Shown in pieces: positions 13,676 to 24,778 of a stretch of 64,000 bases of DNA. Made by a program: the position numbers and the translations under genes. Numbering within the stretch: position 1 is the first letter of the stretch; every line of letters starts with the position of its first letter. The notes below the pieces were generated by a model, which saw nothing but the letters and a program-made list of their open reading frames with translations, did no database searches and was not told the origin of the DNA. This DNA comes from Ulota crispa (taxonomy: Eukaryota; Streptophyta; Bryopsida; Orthotrichales; Orthotrichaceae), in the NCBI GenBank assembly GCA_963920765.1, contig OY987243.1, positions 7,874,001 through 7,938,000 of the forward strand, in the 5' to 3' direction.

Positions 13676-13950
13676 CGCTGGTGCCGGCACCTCCGCAATG
13701 CAGCACTTCTCTCTCCCTCGATCTCGATGGAGGACTTGGGAGACAGAGACAGAGACAGAGACAGGACGACCTTACATGTCCCTCGTTAATAGCACATTCT
13801 CTAATATCACACCCCGCTGGTTTCGAACCAAAGGGACTCTGTTTCAAATCTCTATCTTTAGCATCATCTCCGTTGTACACGCAGCTACTGTAGGTCTTGT
13901 GGAAGGGAATTGATACATGCACCACCCCTTCTTCACTATTCTACCACACC
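13676..13950 (-). promoter_or_regulatory. APC4 5' UTR/promoter with a GAGACA microsatellite
   Basis: The stretch upstream of the APC4 start is GC-rich near the gene and contains about four GAGACA repeats at 13738-13764. It is probably 5' UTR and core promoter; no clear TATA box is seen. The open frames on both strands here are not convincing genes. Confidence 0.4.
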
Positions 13951-14057
13951 CACTACAAGAAAATCATGGTTGATTCTACTAAAAATTAACAAAAAATGTG
14001 ACCAGGTCACAATTTTTGTCAACTTTTTGTACATTTGACCATGGGTTTCTTGTAGTG
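13951..14057. mobile_element. CACTA-type miniature inverted-repeat element, copy 1
   Basis: The ends read CACTACAAGAAA and TTTCTTGTAGTG, a perfect 12-bp terminal inverted repeat of CACTA (En/Spm) type. The interior is also partly palindromic around GTGACC/GGTCAC and can fold as a hairpin. At 107 bp it is far too short to code for anything. The flanking 3 bp (ACC and GCC) are not an exact duplication, unlike copy 2 at 42755. Confidence 0.75.
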
Positions 14058-14335
14058 GCCCTACTATATATGATTAATGTTTACAATGTTAAGAGAAAAA
14101 ACATTAATAAATTTGAAAATACAACTTGACATAGAAGATGCAATTTTAATTTTGTTTTTCAGCTCTTAATTGTACTCATATTATCAATTTTAAAAAAGTA
14201 GAAATTAAACTAAATGTAATTTATATTTTCTAATTGTTACTATGAACAAGGTCTAAAGTTATAAAATAAAATAAAAGTTGCAACTTTTTTGTCAAGTTAT
14301 ATATTCAAATTATTGATATTTTCTCGTGGTCTACA
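14058..14335. other. AT-rich spacer before the retrotransposon
   Basis: Low-complexity AT-rich DNA between the CACTA element and the 5' LTR. No gene or repeat structure is seen. Confidence 0.5.
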
Positions 14336-14559
14336 TGTTACGAACTAGTTCGTAATGACGGTTACGTTGGTTAGAGGTTGGTTACCCTTCCTCTTTCCTT
14401 CTTAAACCAAGTGAGGAGGTTTGTTCCTCACTTGACATTTTGTTTAATACAATGGAACACTTTCAATGTCACCTTTGCGTCTCTTAGTGTTTGTTTCTAA
14501 ATTAGGTTATGATCTCAAAATAGGAAAGGAATGTTGACTCTTGATCTTGTATCGTAACA
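14336..14559 (+). repeat. 5' LTR of the chromovirus
   Basis: 224 bp with TG...CA ends and no length difference from the 3' LTR. A TTAAA at 14402-14406 lies about 25 bp upstream of ACTTGACATT (14430-14439), the presumed start of R if the element is self-primed. Confidence 0.95.
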
Positions 14560-14560
14560 T

Positions 14561-14570
14561 AATGTCAAGT
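14561..14570 (+). promoter_or_regulatory. Putative self-primed primer-binding site
   Basis: One base after the 5' LTR comes AATGTCAAGT. It is the exact reverse complement of ACTTGACATT at 14430-14439 inside the LTR, and the LTR motif is conserved in the 3' copy. No initiator-Met tRNA primer site (TGG at the LTR edge) is seen. Tf1 and sushi retrotransposons prime from their own transcript 5' end in this way. The function is inferred from position and complementarity. Confidence 0.6.
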
Positions 14571-15049
14571 CCTTGAGAGTCCACATTCGGATGAGGAGGC
14601 AACCGAGTAGGGATGTATTTGGTTTTGACAAATGTGGGATGTTGCCTTTCAAGAAATTATTGTGAAGTAAATAGGCTCGAGGGTTCTTGCAAATTTTCTA
14701 TGGTGGTAGGAGTAGCAAACAATTTGTGCGGTTTTTTTTTTCCAAAATTTTGGCATGTTTTACTCAACGTTTCAATGCGTTCTTGAGGTTGTTTGTTGGT
14801 TCTATCGAGGAGGTGATTTTAGGTTTTGATGCATTCACCGTGGTTAGTAGGTAGGATAACGGTCAATTAATTGGTAGTGATTAGGAAGGAAAGAAGAATA
14901 GAGGCATATATGAAATAAGGTTAGGGTTAGGAAATACTAGCATCAAGTAATTCATGTTGTAAGTTTCAACAATACTTGTCTACAATGGCAAGATTGTGGT
15001 GGGTGAAGAAGGTTGGAAAAGTCATGTTGTGAAGTTAGGTTGAGCTACC

Positions 15050-16135
15050 ATGGATCGTGAGCACATAGCCGGAGATCCGCGAGGGCTTACAATGTCGGAA
15101 GGGATGGGGTTGGAGTTGGCCTCATTCATACAACAACAAATTTAAAATGTGTTTCAAGCGGCAATCCCTCACTTGGTGCAAAAACTTTCAGAGCGTGCGA
15201 CATTGGGACCAGGACTGGTAGCGTCATCCACATCCGGGGAAGAAGGGCAAGCATCAAGAAGAATGGAAGAGCCTCGAGGTGATGGATTTCATATGAAAAA
15301 ATCAAAAGTAGCGGAACCGGATGAGTTTTCCGGAAAGAAGGGTAACGAGGTATATCAGTGGCTTGCACAATTGCGTTTGGTATTCCGAGGTAAGCCACGC
15401 ACTTATAATTTTGATGCCGATAAAGTTGCTTATGCTCTTTCATATATGACAGGGGCTGCACAAAATTGGGCGATGCCATTTTTGCAAGCCTTTGATGAAG
15501 GACGTGATCATGAGCTGTTGACGGACTATGATGCTTTCCGGAAATCCATTATTGGAGTTTACGGTGACTTGGATAGACAAGGTAACGCAGAAGACCGTTT
15601 AGGTCGGCTTAGGCAAATTAGTTCGGCGGCATCATATATTTCTATGTTTAATGAATATGCCGCTCAAGTCGAATGGAATGAAGCTAGTTTGATGGCTCGG
15701 TTTCGAGGAGGACTCAAAGATGAGACTTTAGATTTCATATCCACCGCAAAGACCCAACCACAAAGATTTCAAGATTGGATAGCAATGGTGTTCCGGATTG
15801 ATGAGAAGCTATGGGGTCGACGGCAAAATCGGCGGGTACAATCTGATTTCCAAAATGTTAGAGTTCCAACCGCTCCTTTCCGTGATTTAAGTGCGAGGTC
15901 TCAAGCAAATTTGGACCTAGTGCCTATGGAGCTTGGCGCGACTCGAGCCATGCAAGCTTTGGCAAAAATGGCAGCGGAACGGCTAGAATATCAACGCCAG
16001 GGGCGATGTTGGGATTGCGACAAACTAGGACATATCAGAGTTAAGTGCCCTACAAATCTCTCTAGGCCACTTTCAATTTCGGCTACCATGAAGATAGAAA
16101 AAATAGCCTCGGGAAAAGAGGAAGTCCAGGACTGA
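15050..16135 (+). pseudogene. Chromovirus gag (capsid/nucleocapsid), disrupted
   Basis: The likely start is the ATG at 15050. A TAA at 15143-15145 interrupts the frame, which then stays open from 15146 to the TGA at 16133-16135. A retrotransposon gag capsid domain spans roughly 15320-15790. A CCHC zinc knuckle of spacing CX2CX4HX4C (CWDCDKLGHIRVKC) lies near 16010-16052. The downstream protease is in another frame, so there is a frameshift near the gag end as well. Confidence 0.9.
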
Positions 16136-16164
16136 GTGGAAAGATTCAGTACCTCGACATTGTC

Positions 16165-16749
16165 CAGACGGCGGCGGCTACAATCCCGAAGCAAAACACA
16201 AGCACAAAACGAAAGGATGATGAGCTTGATCATGAGCAAGGTTTGCAATGGAAGGAATCTCTAGTGATCCACGAGGATCCGAGAAATGTATTGACTCCAT
16301 TGTCTCTATGAGCAACTTTGGATCCGGAGGCCCATGTAACATTGGATGCCACAATCAACTCCATGGCGGCCTCCACCCTAGTGGACTCAGGAGCCACAAG
16401 AATCTTCATGCATCATAGGTTTGCAGAGGAGTGCAATGCAATCCTAAAACTCAAGGGAGCACCAAGAGAAGTCCGGGTGGTTGATGGCCGAATGATTAAT
16501 TCCGGGCTTATTACACACAAAACGGTGGTTGAACTTGTAATTCGGAGACATTGTGAGAAGTTGGTGGCGGATATCATCAACACAGGAAGATACCCATTTA
16601 TTTTGGGCATCCCTTGGTTGATTCGTCATGACCCAACTATTTGTTGGTCACAAAGAAGTGTAATGTTCAACTCAGCGTATTGTGGAGCGAATTGTATAAT
16701 ACCTGAAATAATGAGCCTCCATTCCGGAGTTGGGAATGATGCTTGGTGA
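16165..16749 (+). pseudogene. Chromovirus aspartic protease region, disrupted
   Basis: A retropepsin-like segment carries the active-site triad in LVDSGATRIF and a downstream ILGIPWL motif, the usual pair in Ty3/gypsy proteases. The frame is entered after gag by a frameshift. It contains a TGA at 16309-16311 and ends at a TGA at 16747-16749. Confidence 0.88.
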
Positions 16750-16782
16750 CGGTCAACGGATGGTAGGATTACCGCGAGTGCA

Positions 16783-17166
16783 TTGCATTCACAAAGCAAA
16801 GTTCACAAAGGAAGAATCAAAAAAGAAATTAGCGAAAGAAGGGGCGCTACAGGCCTTGCAAGCGCTGCGGGCTTGTCAGGGCCCGCAGACAGCCTGCGCA
16901 TTGGCGCTGCGAGCCTGTCGGGGCCTATAGGCAGCTTACGCGTCGGCGCTGCGGGCCTGTCGGGGCCTATAGGCAGCTTACGCGTCGGCGCTGCGAGCCT
17001 GTCGAGACTATCGGAACCTGCCGGACGAGCCCAAGTAGTGAGCCCCGCTCCGTCATCCGGCAATCCAATGCCGGCTGGCGGCTGCGGGCTGGCGGCTGAG
17101 GGCACCCCCGCCCCGGCACCCTTCTCGGCACCCGGCATAGGGATACCAGGTGCATGGGGCCGATAA
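16783..17166 (+). pseudogene. GC-rich linker with 42-bp tandem repeats between protease and reverse transcriptase
   Basis: The segment is strikingly GC-rich within an AT-rich element. A 42-bp unit encoding a 14-residue repeat (GAASLSGPIGSLRV and variants) is repeated about 3.5 times at roughly 16867-17010, followed by a Pro/Ala/Gly-rich stretch. It is in frame with the protease. It may be an expanded spacer or captured DNA; no known domain is recognised. Confidence 0.75.
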
Positions 17167-18796
17167 GGGGTTTACGGGTACAGGGCCCAGTAAACCAATG
17201 AAAGGTATCGGGCCCGTTATAAGAAACTTAATTGCTCCAACGCACTCTTTTGTGTCAGCGGCAGCTTTTTGTTTTTCGGCGAAGGATGCGGAGATTTATG
17301 CACTCGATATTTCCGAGGTGAGTCTTTCTAGTATAAAAAATTCTTCAATTCCAGAGAAATACCGCGACTTGAGTGGAGCCTTTAATGAGCAGGCATCAAA
17401 TGAGTTGCCAAAATACGGCAAGGCAGACATGAAGATTGAATTCAAGCAAGGCCAAGAGCCACAAAATACTAGTCTCCGACATATATCATCGGCAAAATTA
17501 GAAAAATTTTGCAAATATTTAGAAGAAAATTTGGAGAAGGGATGGATTTGACAGTTTAAATCCCAGGTATCGGCACCAATTGTATTTGCCAAGAAGAAAT
17601 ATGGTTCCATCAGAGTTTGCGTGGATTATTGAAATTTGAATAAAGTCACAATCCAAAATCGCTACCCGTTACCCCTTATTCCGGAGCTCACAGACCGGTT
17701 GGTGGGGGCAAAGATTTTCACTAAGCTGGATATAAGATAGGCGTACCACCGAGTGCGGATGGCATTGGAACATGAGTTTAAAACAGCATTCAAAGTACGG
17801 TATGGGTTGTTCGAGTATTTAGTGATGCCTTTTGGATTAACCAATGCGCCTGCCCAATTTCAATTTTACATGCAGGAGATCTTTGGAGATCTATTGGACA
17901 TTTCCGTGGTAATATATTTGGACGACATCCTCATTTTTTCAAAAGATCTGGAAGAACATGTACAAGTCGTGCGGAAAGTTTTTTAACGATTGGAGAAACA
18001 TGAACTTTATGCCAAGGAATCAAAGTGTTAGTTTCATTGTCTTTCCGTTGAGTTTTTAGGAATGATGGTGTCTGCTAAAGGATTGGAAATGTGCCAGAAC
18101 AAGGTTCAAACCATTAAAGATTTGCCCATACCAAAAACCGTGAAGGAAGTGCAAGCATTCCTTGACTTTGCCAATTTTTATCGGCGTTTTATATATGATT
18201 ATTCTAGGATTGCCGTTCTCCTTATCATGCTGACAAAAAAGGATAAAAAATTTGAATGGATCATAGAAGTAGACCGGGCTTTCATGGAATTTCGATCAAG
18301 ATTTTTCCAAGCACCGGTATTGCTCTACCCTAATTTTGAACGACCCTTCATTGTAGAGGCGGACGCATCTAATGTGGCAACAGGAACTATTCTTTCGCAG
18401 CACGGGGATGATAGGCATCTCCACCCTTGTGCGTTCCGTAGTTCAAAGATGTCTCTTGCAGAACAAAACTATGATATCTATGATAAAGAGCTCTTAAGTA
18501 TAATTTTGGCGATTCAAGATTGGCGGGTGTATTTGGAAGAATCACCGCATCAAACCCGGGTATTCTCGGACCACAAAAATTTGGAGTATTTTCTTATTAC
18601 AAAACAGTTAAACCGACACCAAGCTCAATGGTCTGAATTCATATCTGCTTTTAACTTTAAAATTCACCAGCGGGCGGAATCGCTAAATGGAAGGACAGAC
18701 ACTCTTTCTAGACGAGTAAATGTCACCGAGGAACAAAATAAAGAGAATCGACCCTTACTGCAATTGGCTGCGCTTGAGTCTCATGAACCGGTATGA
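17150..18796 (+). pseudogene. Chromovirus reverse transcriptase and RNase H, with in-frame stops
   Basis: The frame from 17150 carries the reverse transcriptase ([14 protein letters not shown], then the catalytic YLDD near 17920) and a Ty3-type RNase H (VEADAS, YDKELL, SDHKNLEYF, roughly 18350-18640). Stops in this frame start at 17549, 17630, 17738, 17984, 18029 and 18794. They are mostly TGA, at positions where C-to-T or G-to-A decay is the simplest cause. Confidence 0.93.
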
Positions 18797-20326
18797 GCGG
18801 ATGTACAGATTATAGAACGACTTAAGACAGTGTTGCAAGAGGATGCCACACTACAACCACTATTGTCATTTTTCAAAAACAATTCCAAGCAACCTCCCTG
18901 AGATATACGCCGACAACTTCAAGGATACACGTTGGATGATGGAATCCTTCGCTTTAAGGATTTGATATATATACCAGACGATGAGGAACTCAAGCGGCAA
19001 ATTTTGCAATCTTGACATGATGCACTAACTACGGGACATCAAGGGAGAGCTAAAACTTTAGGTTTGGTTAGCCGAATTTTTTATTGGTCCACATTACACC
19101 GCTATATTCACTGGTACGTTAAGGGATGTGACTTGTGTCAACGGTCGAAATCAATTCGTCATCCTAGATATGGACTAATACAACCCATTCCGGCCGATCA
19201 TGCACCGTGAAAAATAATTTCTACCGATTTCATAGTAAAATTACCAAATAGTAGTGGACGTGATTTTATCATGCTGGTGGTCGATAAAAACACAAAATTA
19301 TGCCACTTTATTCCTACAAAGGAAATGGTTACCTCCAACGAGACCGCTTCATTATATCTACATAATATTTGGAAGCTTCATGGCATATTGGAGGAGGTAA
19401 TTTCGGATCGTGGGCCAGTTTTTGTCTCTAACTTCATGAGAAGACTTTGCAAACTCCTTAGGATTTGACCATTTTCAACCACAACTTTTCATCCTCAGGC
19501 GGACGGGCAAACCGAAAGAGTAAATCAAGTGCTTGAGCAATTTCTTCGAACTTTCACTACAACCCGGCAAGATGATTGGGCCAATCTTCCCCCAATAGCG
19601 GAATTTGCGTATAACAACGCAAGTCATTCTGCAACAGGGTTCTCTCCTTTCTATGCCACTTATGGTTATCATCCGGCATTTTCGGTTTCTACACCAACCA
19701 CATCTACAGTGCCTGCGGCGGAAGACCAAGTGCAATACTTACAACAAGTCCACAAAAAACTTAAGGTCATGATAAAAATTGCAGGGGAGGACGCCAAACG
19801 CAACTATAATCGCGGAGTACAATTACAACCAATATTTCAAATAGGTGACAAGGTTCTTTTTTGACACGATAATATAACAACAATGGAGCCGTCTCGGAAA
19901 CTGACTCCAAAATTTTTGGGACCATTTACGACAATTGCTAAACTCTCCGATGTTGTTTATCGCTTACAATTACCAAAAACATTGCAAATTCATGATGTAT
20001 TCCATGTCTCTTTGCTTGAAAGATATCGTCATGATTCCATTCCGGGAGGACACCAATTACCACCCCCACCGATTACCACTCCTGATGGAGATGTTGAATG
20101 GGAAGTCCACGCAGTTCTTAATTCACGGATTTTTGGTCGGGGAAGAAGATTGCAATATTTAGTCTCCTGGGAGGGCTACGGACCAGAAGAGAATTCTTGG
20201 GAGTCGGCAGCGAATTTAGAGAATGCACCACTAGCGGTGGCAAAGTTACATAAGAAGCACTCTGGGGCGCCGGCACTGAACTGTAAGAAAACTCTACCTA
20301 AAAAAGAGAATAATGTTACGAACTAG
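18797..20326 (+). pseudogene. Chromovirus integrase and C-terminal chromodomain, with in-frame stops
   Basis: The same frame continues with the integrase zinc-binding region (HHCC, ending CDLCQRS near 19130), then a DDE core with catalytic residues in STDFIV, SDRG and the ERVNQVLEQ segment. A chromodomain (LQYLVSWEGYGPEENSWE, about 20149-20202) sits at the C-terminus, the hallmark of chromoviruses that target methylated histones. Stops start at 18899, 19013, 19208, 19466 and 19862. The terminal TAG at 20324 lies inside the 3' LTR. Confidence 0.93.
20300..20313 (+). promoter_or_regulatory. Polypurine tract of the chromovirus
   Basis: The A/G-rich run AAAAAAGAGAATAA lies directly against the 3' LTR, where plus-strand DNA synthesis is primed in LTR retrotransposons. 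The call rests on position and composition. Confidence 0.7.
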
Positions 20327-20537
20327 TTCGTAATGACGGTTACGTTGGTTAGAGGTTGGTTATCCTTCCTCTTTCCTTCTTAAACCAAGTGAGGAGGTTT
20401 GTTCTTTACTTGACATTTTGTTTAATATAATGGAATACTTTCAATGTCACCTTTGTGTCTCTTAGTGTTTGTTTCTACATTAGGTTATGATCTCAAAATA
20501 GGAAAGGAATGTCGACTCTTGATCTTGTATCGTAACA
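20314..20537 (+). repeat. 3' LTR of the chromovirus
   Basis: 224 bp, same ends as the 5' LTR and 8 differences by eye. Six of the differences carry T here where the 5' LTR has C. The CTACA target duplication follows at 20538-20542. Confidence 0.95.
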
Positions 20538-20542
20538 CTACA

Positions 20543-22700
20543 CTTGTTGAAATATAGTAAATATTGACCATATATATTAGGATGTGGTAGGATATTCAAG
20601 AGGGGGTGGTACATGTATCAATTCCCCTTGCGGAAATATAAAAGTTAAATTGAGGAGCTTGACAAGTGTGGAAAGGATTTTAAACTAACTTTTTCAATTC
20701 AAGAATGTGCATAAAACAGGGATTGTCAAACCTGGGTGTTTTGTCACCTAATAATTTTTGGTGATTTGACGTCATAACTCAATAATTTTTGCAAGATATC
20801 AAGTTTTATAACTCTATTAGATACCTTGGGAGGTGCTCCACAATTTATACAAGTTAGGCTCCCTTCATATAGAAAGTTATCAAATGATCTTGTAGGGCAT
20901 CTTGCTCAAGGTGACTTAATTAAACAATTGTTTGTCAACAAGCGCGTTGGGAAGCGCCTCCATAACTTGCTTAATGAACGCGTTACATTGTAGCGGTGTC
21001 GAGTTGAGAGGAGCGCGCTTTGGAAACACTCAGGATGTCTGGCTGCAATTGTCTCAGTGAATCAAGCGAGAAACAGTATGCACACAATCACTATCAAAGT
21101 AACTCTCCACAATGATCAAAACATAAGAGAACAAAACACATCAAAATATGAATCAAGATATATGAAAATATATTGTGGTTTCAATGAACATCTTTCTCCC
21201 AAGTAAGGTTTTAGATATACTATGGAGAGAGAATATAAAAGTAAAAGGTCATCTTCTATCCAAAATTAAACTCCAAAATAAAATCCTTCTAAACCACTGG
21301 TTTACAAATCCCTCGTAGAATATACTTTAAGGAACTCCAGCTAACTAACACTTCTAAAATGATGTTGCCCCATTAAAACCTTATCCGAGAAAACGTTATT
21401 AATCAAGGAAAAAATCGCGGATGAAGGAAAAAGAGTACAACACCTCACACATACTATAAACTAACAATTTTATTTATTTTTACTATATGCCGTGATTTAC
21501 ATCACGACAGCAGGTAGGGCACAATTGTGTGTGGGTTGAGGAACAAGATGATGGGATCAGGAAAAAAAAAAGGAGTTTTGGAGGGGAAGCAATCATAATT
21601 ATTAGGTGATTTGTGAAGCTCTATGAGAGTGCCCGGGTAGATCACTTAGCACATTTTAGAAACCACATGCGGCATAATATAGGGAGGGTTTAATTCTTTG
21701 AAGATAAAAATTATAAAAAAATCACAAATAAAAAAGGGACCATTCAAATTGTGCAAGCAATTATAAGTAATATAGGGTCACAAAAATGTGGTGTATTGTT
21801 TTTTTTGTATAACTAATTTAGGGGTCAAAGAATTGAAAGTATCCTATGCTATGTACTTTATTAAATATAGGGTTTTGAAGTAGGGTATTGAAAGCCAAGG
21901 TTGGTATACAAGGGGCAAAATTTGTTGGATGAAAGTGACAGCGTGAATGTGGATGATTGTTCTTTTTGTTGGACTTACAATTTTGCGGTGGGTGTTTACT
22001 TGCTTTTGCAGGTTGTGCCCTTGTAGGTTTGCATTTTCATTTGGCGCATTTTTTTGAAGGGTTTATTTTTGCATTTGCAACATAATTTGTTGGGATTTGC
22101 AATATTTTCCTCTTAGGGTTTGATTTTGTTTTTGCATGGTGGTAGTGGAAGGGTTTGGCGTGGATTCCACTTCAAGCAAAGTTCCTACAATTAAAGCAAG
22201 GGTTTCACTCATTTTTGTTTTTTTCTGGCGCGATGGCTACGTGTCTAACTGGCTTGAGGCTGCAATTTAGATGTCATCTATTTTCAGGGTTTGCTATTGC
22301 TTATTGCTTGGTGATTGTTCCAATGGTGAGGAGGGGGGGAATTTGGGGCTTTAGTGGTTGTTTCACACATGTTTTAGATGCGCATTATTTGAGATTAGCT
22401 GGTGCAGAGAAATCCACAAGTGTTGCGATTAGGAGAGGTGGTTTATGGTGGGCGGGTACTATCATATGTAATTTGGGTTGTATGGCCTGCATTTACATTT
22501 GTTGAATTTTGGGTTTTGGGTGGAAGTTTAGTAATGTTGCTTAGAGCTTTGTGGTGGGCTAAGAATTTTTTTTAGGGTTAGCAACTTATGGCAACTCAAG
22601 TAAAAATTTGGACAATAGAGACTGCCTTTGGAATGGGTGTTTTCACTAGAAACGGCCTAAATTTGTGTTTTTCCAATATGCTAATGTGAATTTTAATTTG
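20543..22700. other. Intergenic DNA, no gene recognised
   Basis: AT-rich sequence with no supported gene. A slightly GC-richer stretch at 22130-22505 has an open frame on the plus strand (about 116 aa) without similarity I recognise. No clear transposon end was found here. Confidence 0.45.
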
Positions 22701-22729
22701 AAATTTATTTTTGAAACTTCAACCACACA

Positions 22730-23561
22730 AAATTTTAGTGAAACATTTTAATATTGAGTGCAAAATATTTCAGCCCATTTGACCACACAAATTGAAAGAT
22801 TAGAGCATTCAAAAATTTATTAAAAAGTTTTCTTTTATCTGTGCCCAAATGGGTCAGCAGACTTTGTGCCTGTTTGGAGTCAAATTTTTGGTTGGCATGA
22901 ATTAAAGTTTTTTTCCAGTGATATCTAAATCTTGTGAAAAGTTTCAAGAGCAAAATATGAATCAAGCTTATTGTAAATTGCCTTGCAGTATAAGGAGGCT
23001 AAGAGAACTAACAATAAATTAGTCATTTTTTCATCATTTCTAGTGCATTGAGGATATTTTTTGTTTGAAATTTAAATGGTGAATAGTTAGGGATAAAAAT
23101 TTGGGATGTTTGAAAAAAATTTGAGAGCTTTGGATTTATAGATTGAAAGATAATAGGCCCTGAAGTTAGAGGAAAACATTTTTTCTTGAAATTGCTCGAA
23201 CATAGTTAACAAAATTTGACTCCCTTTAGAATGTGATGTGAGATCTCTATTTATTTATTTATTTGACAATTGCATAGCATGTCTTTTTAGTTACATACTT
23301 GCCAAATTTCAAAAGTTGATGAGAGTTCTAGCATAAGATTCTCCAAAGATGCCTAAATTGCCCAAGCTGCCCAAATTTTTTGGATAGCATAACTTTTGAA
23401 CTGAGCATGAGATTGAGGAAAAATTTATATTTCCACTTGAAGGATACATATTTAAACCTTGCGTTACAATTTTGAGAACATCCAATAAAAATTTACTCCA
23501 TATGACCCTACCCAAGTTCTCAAGTGGTTGTTGAATGGACACTTGGGCCTTTAGGGGTTAA
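22730..23561 (+). mobile_element. TTAA-family element, right end intact, left end not found
   Basis: The right part (23300-23561) is similar along its length to 57810-58067 and, in reverse, to 55620-55860. It ends GGCCTTTAGGGG followed by TTAA at 23558-23561. The left half resembles 57330-57780. I could not find its left terminus, so it may be truncated or diverged. Confidence 0.55.
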
Positions 23562-23587
23562 AATATTATGTGTACAAATTGGTTATT

Positions 23588-23998
23588 TTAACCCCTAAAC
23601 AACCACGGGGAACCGTAGATTCCTGGCTATATTGTAATTCTATGGTGACTCAAATCTGGGTTTTGTTCTTTTTTTGGCGCGGATTGTGAATCGGAGCGGC
23701 TAGACAAGAGTGCTTGCTCCTAGTGCTTTGGCAGCGTGTTCATTTCAGGAATCCATTGCATGGTTCTGTAAGTCGCAAATACACTCCAAATATGTATTCG
23801 TAGCCCACCTCCAGTACAAACACTTTGCAAAGTTGGAAAAACGATCGCAAAAACACGCCAAACATCATAAAAGGTGGAGAAGAACAGCAATACACAACCC
23901 TCAAAAATCCAAGCAAAACCCAAAACAACAACACCTCTAAATACGGGAAAAACACCCTATGTTGGCCGCAGCGGCACGCTGTGTCGTTTAGGGGTTAA
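23588..23998. mobile_element. TTAA-flanked inverted-repeat element (CCCCTAAAC ends)
   Basis: TTAA at 23588-23591 is followed by CCCCTAAAC. At the other side GTTTAGGGG is followed by TTAA at 23995-23998. The 9-bp inverted ends are perfect. The interior contains GC-rich patches but no convincing gene. Confidence 0.65.
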
Positions 23999-24778
23999 AG
24001 CTTGATATTAGTTTTGTTCATAAGGACTCTTTACACAAATATGGAAGAGTATTCAATATTTTTCTATGGTTAGAAGCATAACCAAAGGAAGCAACCTCAT
24101 TATTTTATTAGGAGTTTCAAAGTTGGGATAAAAAAACTATACTTTATGCAAATTTTATCAAAGGAAAACCTAATGCTTCTCTATGTGCTAAAATAGCTTG
24201 ATAAATTCACCTTGAGTACTTAATTTTATTATTCAAATTCACTTAGCTTGCCAAAACCTTTGGGCTTGTTACAACTAGCAAGATCTATGAGAGTTAGGAA
24301 TTCTAAACATGCACATTTACAACATTACATTATTGTCCCAAAGTCCAAAACATTATCTTTATTATGAAATTATACTTCTGTGTAAAGCAAATCACATACA
24401 ATAGTGCCTCCCTAAGAAGAACCTTTATAAGGAAAAATGCTTGACTAAGATGAAGTAGATGATTGTCCCTAGTGGTTGGGGAGCTACACAAAAGCTTGTT
24501 TAGTTACAATGAATATTTTCCTTACATGAAAGAAATATGCTGTCCGGATGCCTTCATTGTATCCAGGCACTACTGTGCATCTTTGGTGATATATAAAACA
24601 TTTGACTTTGATATCAAGGATAACAAACAAATAATGCTGGAAAATCACATCACCATCACCACCACCATAGCAAAGATAATGGTGAGGAAAAACCCCTAAT
24701 GACAAACAAGCGCAACAACGTTGGAGATGAGATGAGCTTGGAGAATCTGGTTGCTGCAAGTTTTTCCTTAGAAGTGAT

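Larger units (their letters stand above)
14336..20537 (+). mobile_element. Ty3/gypsy chromodomain LTR retrotransposon (chromovirus), full length but decayed
   Basis: Two 224-bp LTRs start TGTTACG and end CGTAACA. They are flanked by the same 5 bp, CTACA, at 14331-14335 and 20538-20542, which marks the insertion exactly. Between them lie gag with a zinc knuckle, protease, reverse transcriptase, RNase H, integrase and a C-terminal chromodomain. This order places it in the Ty3/gypsy (Metaviridae) chromoviruses. The LTRs differ at 8 of 224 sites by eye, mostly C/T transitions, so the insertion is not very recent. The coding region has frame breaks and at least 11 in-frame stops after the linker, so it cannot make a full polyprotein. 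It lies upstream of APC4 on the opposite strand. Confidence 0.97.

Noticed and set aside
13467..13925. 152-aa minus-strand frame overlapping the APC4 start, and plus-strand frames opposite
   Set aside because: They overlap the first APC4 exon in other frames and have low-complexity composition only.
14560..14590. A tRNA primer-binding site after the 5' LTR
   Set aside because: There is no TGG at the LTR edge and no match to the usual initiator-Met primer site; the self-complementary 10-mer fits better.
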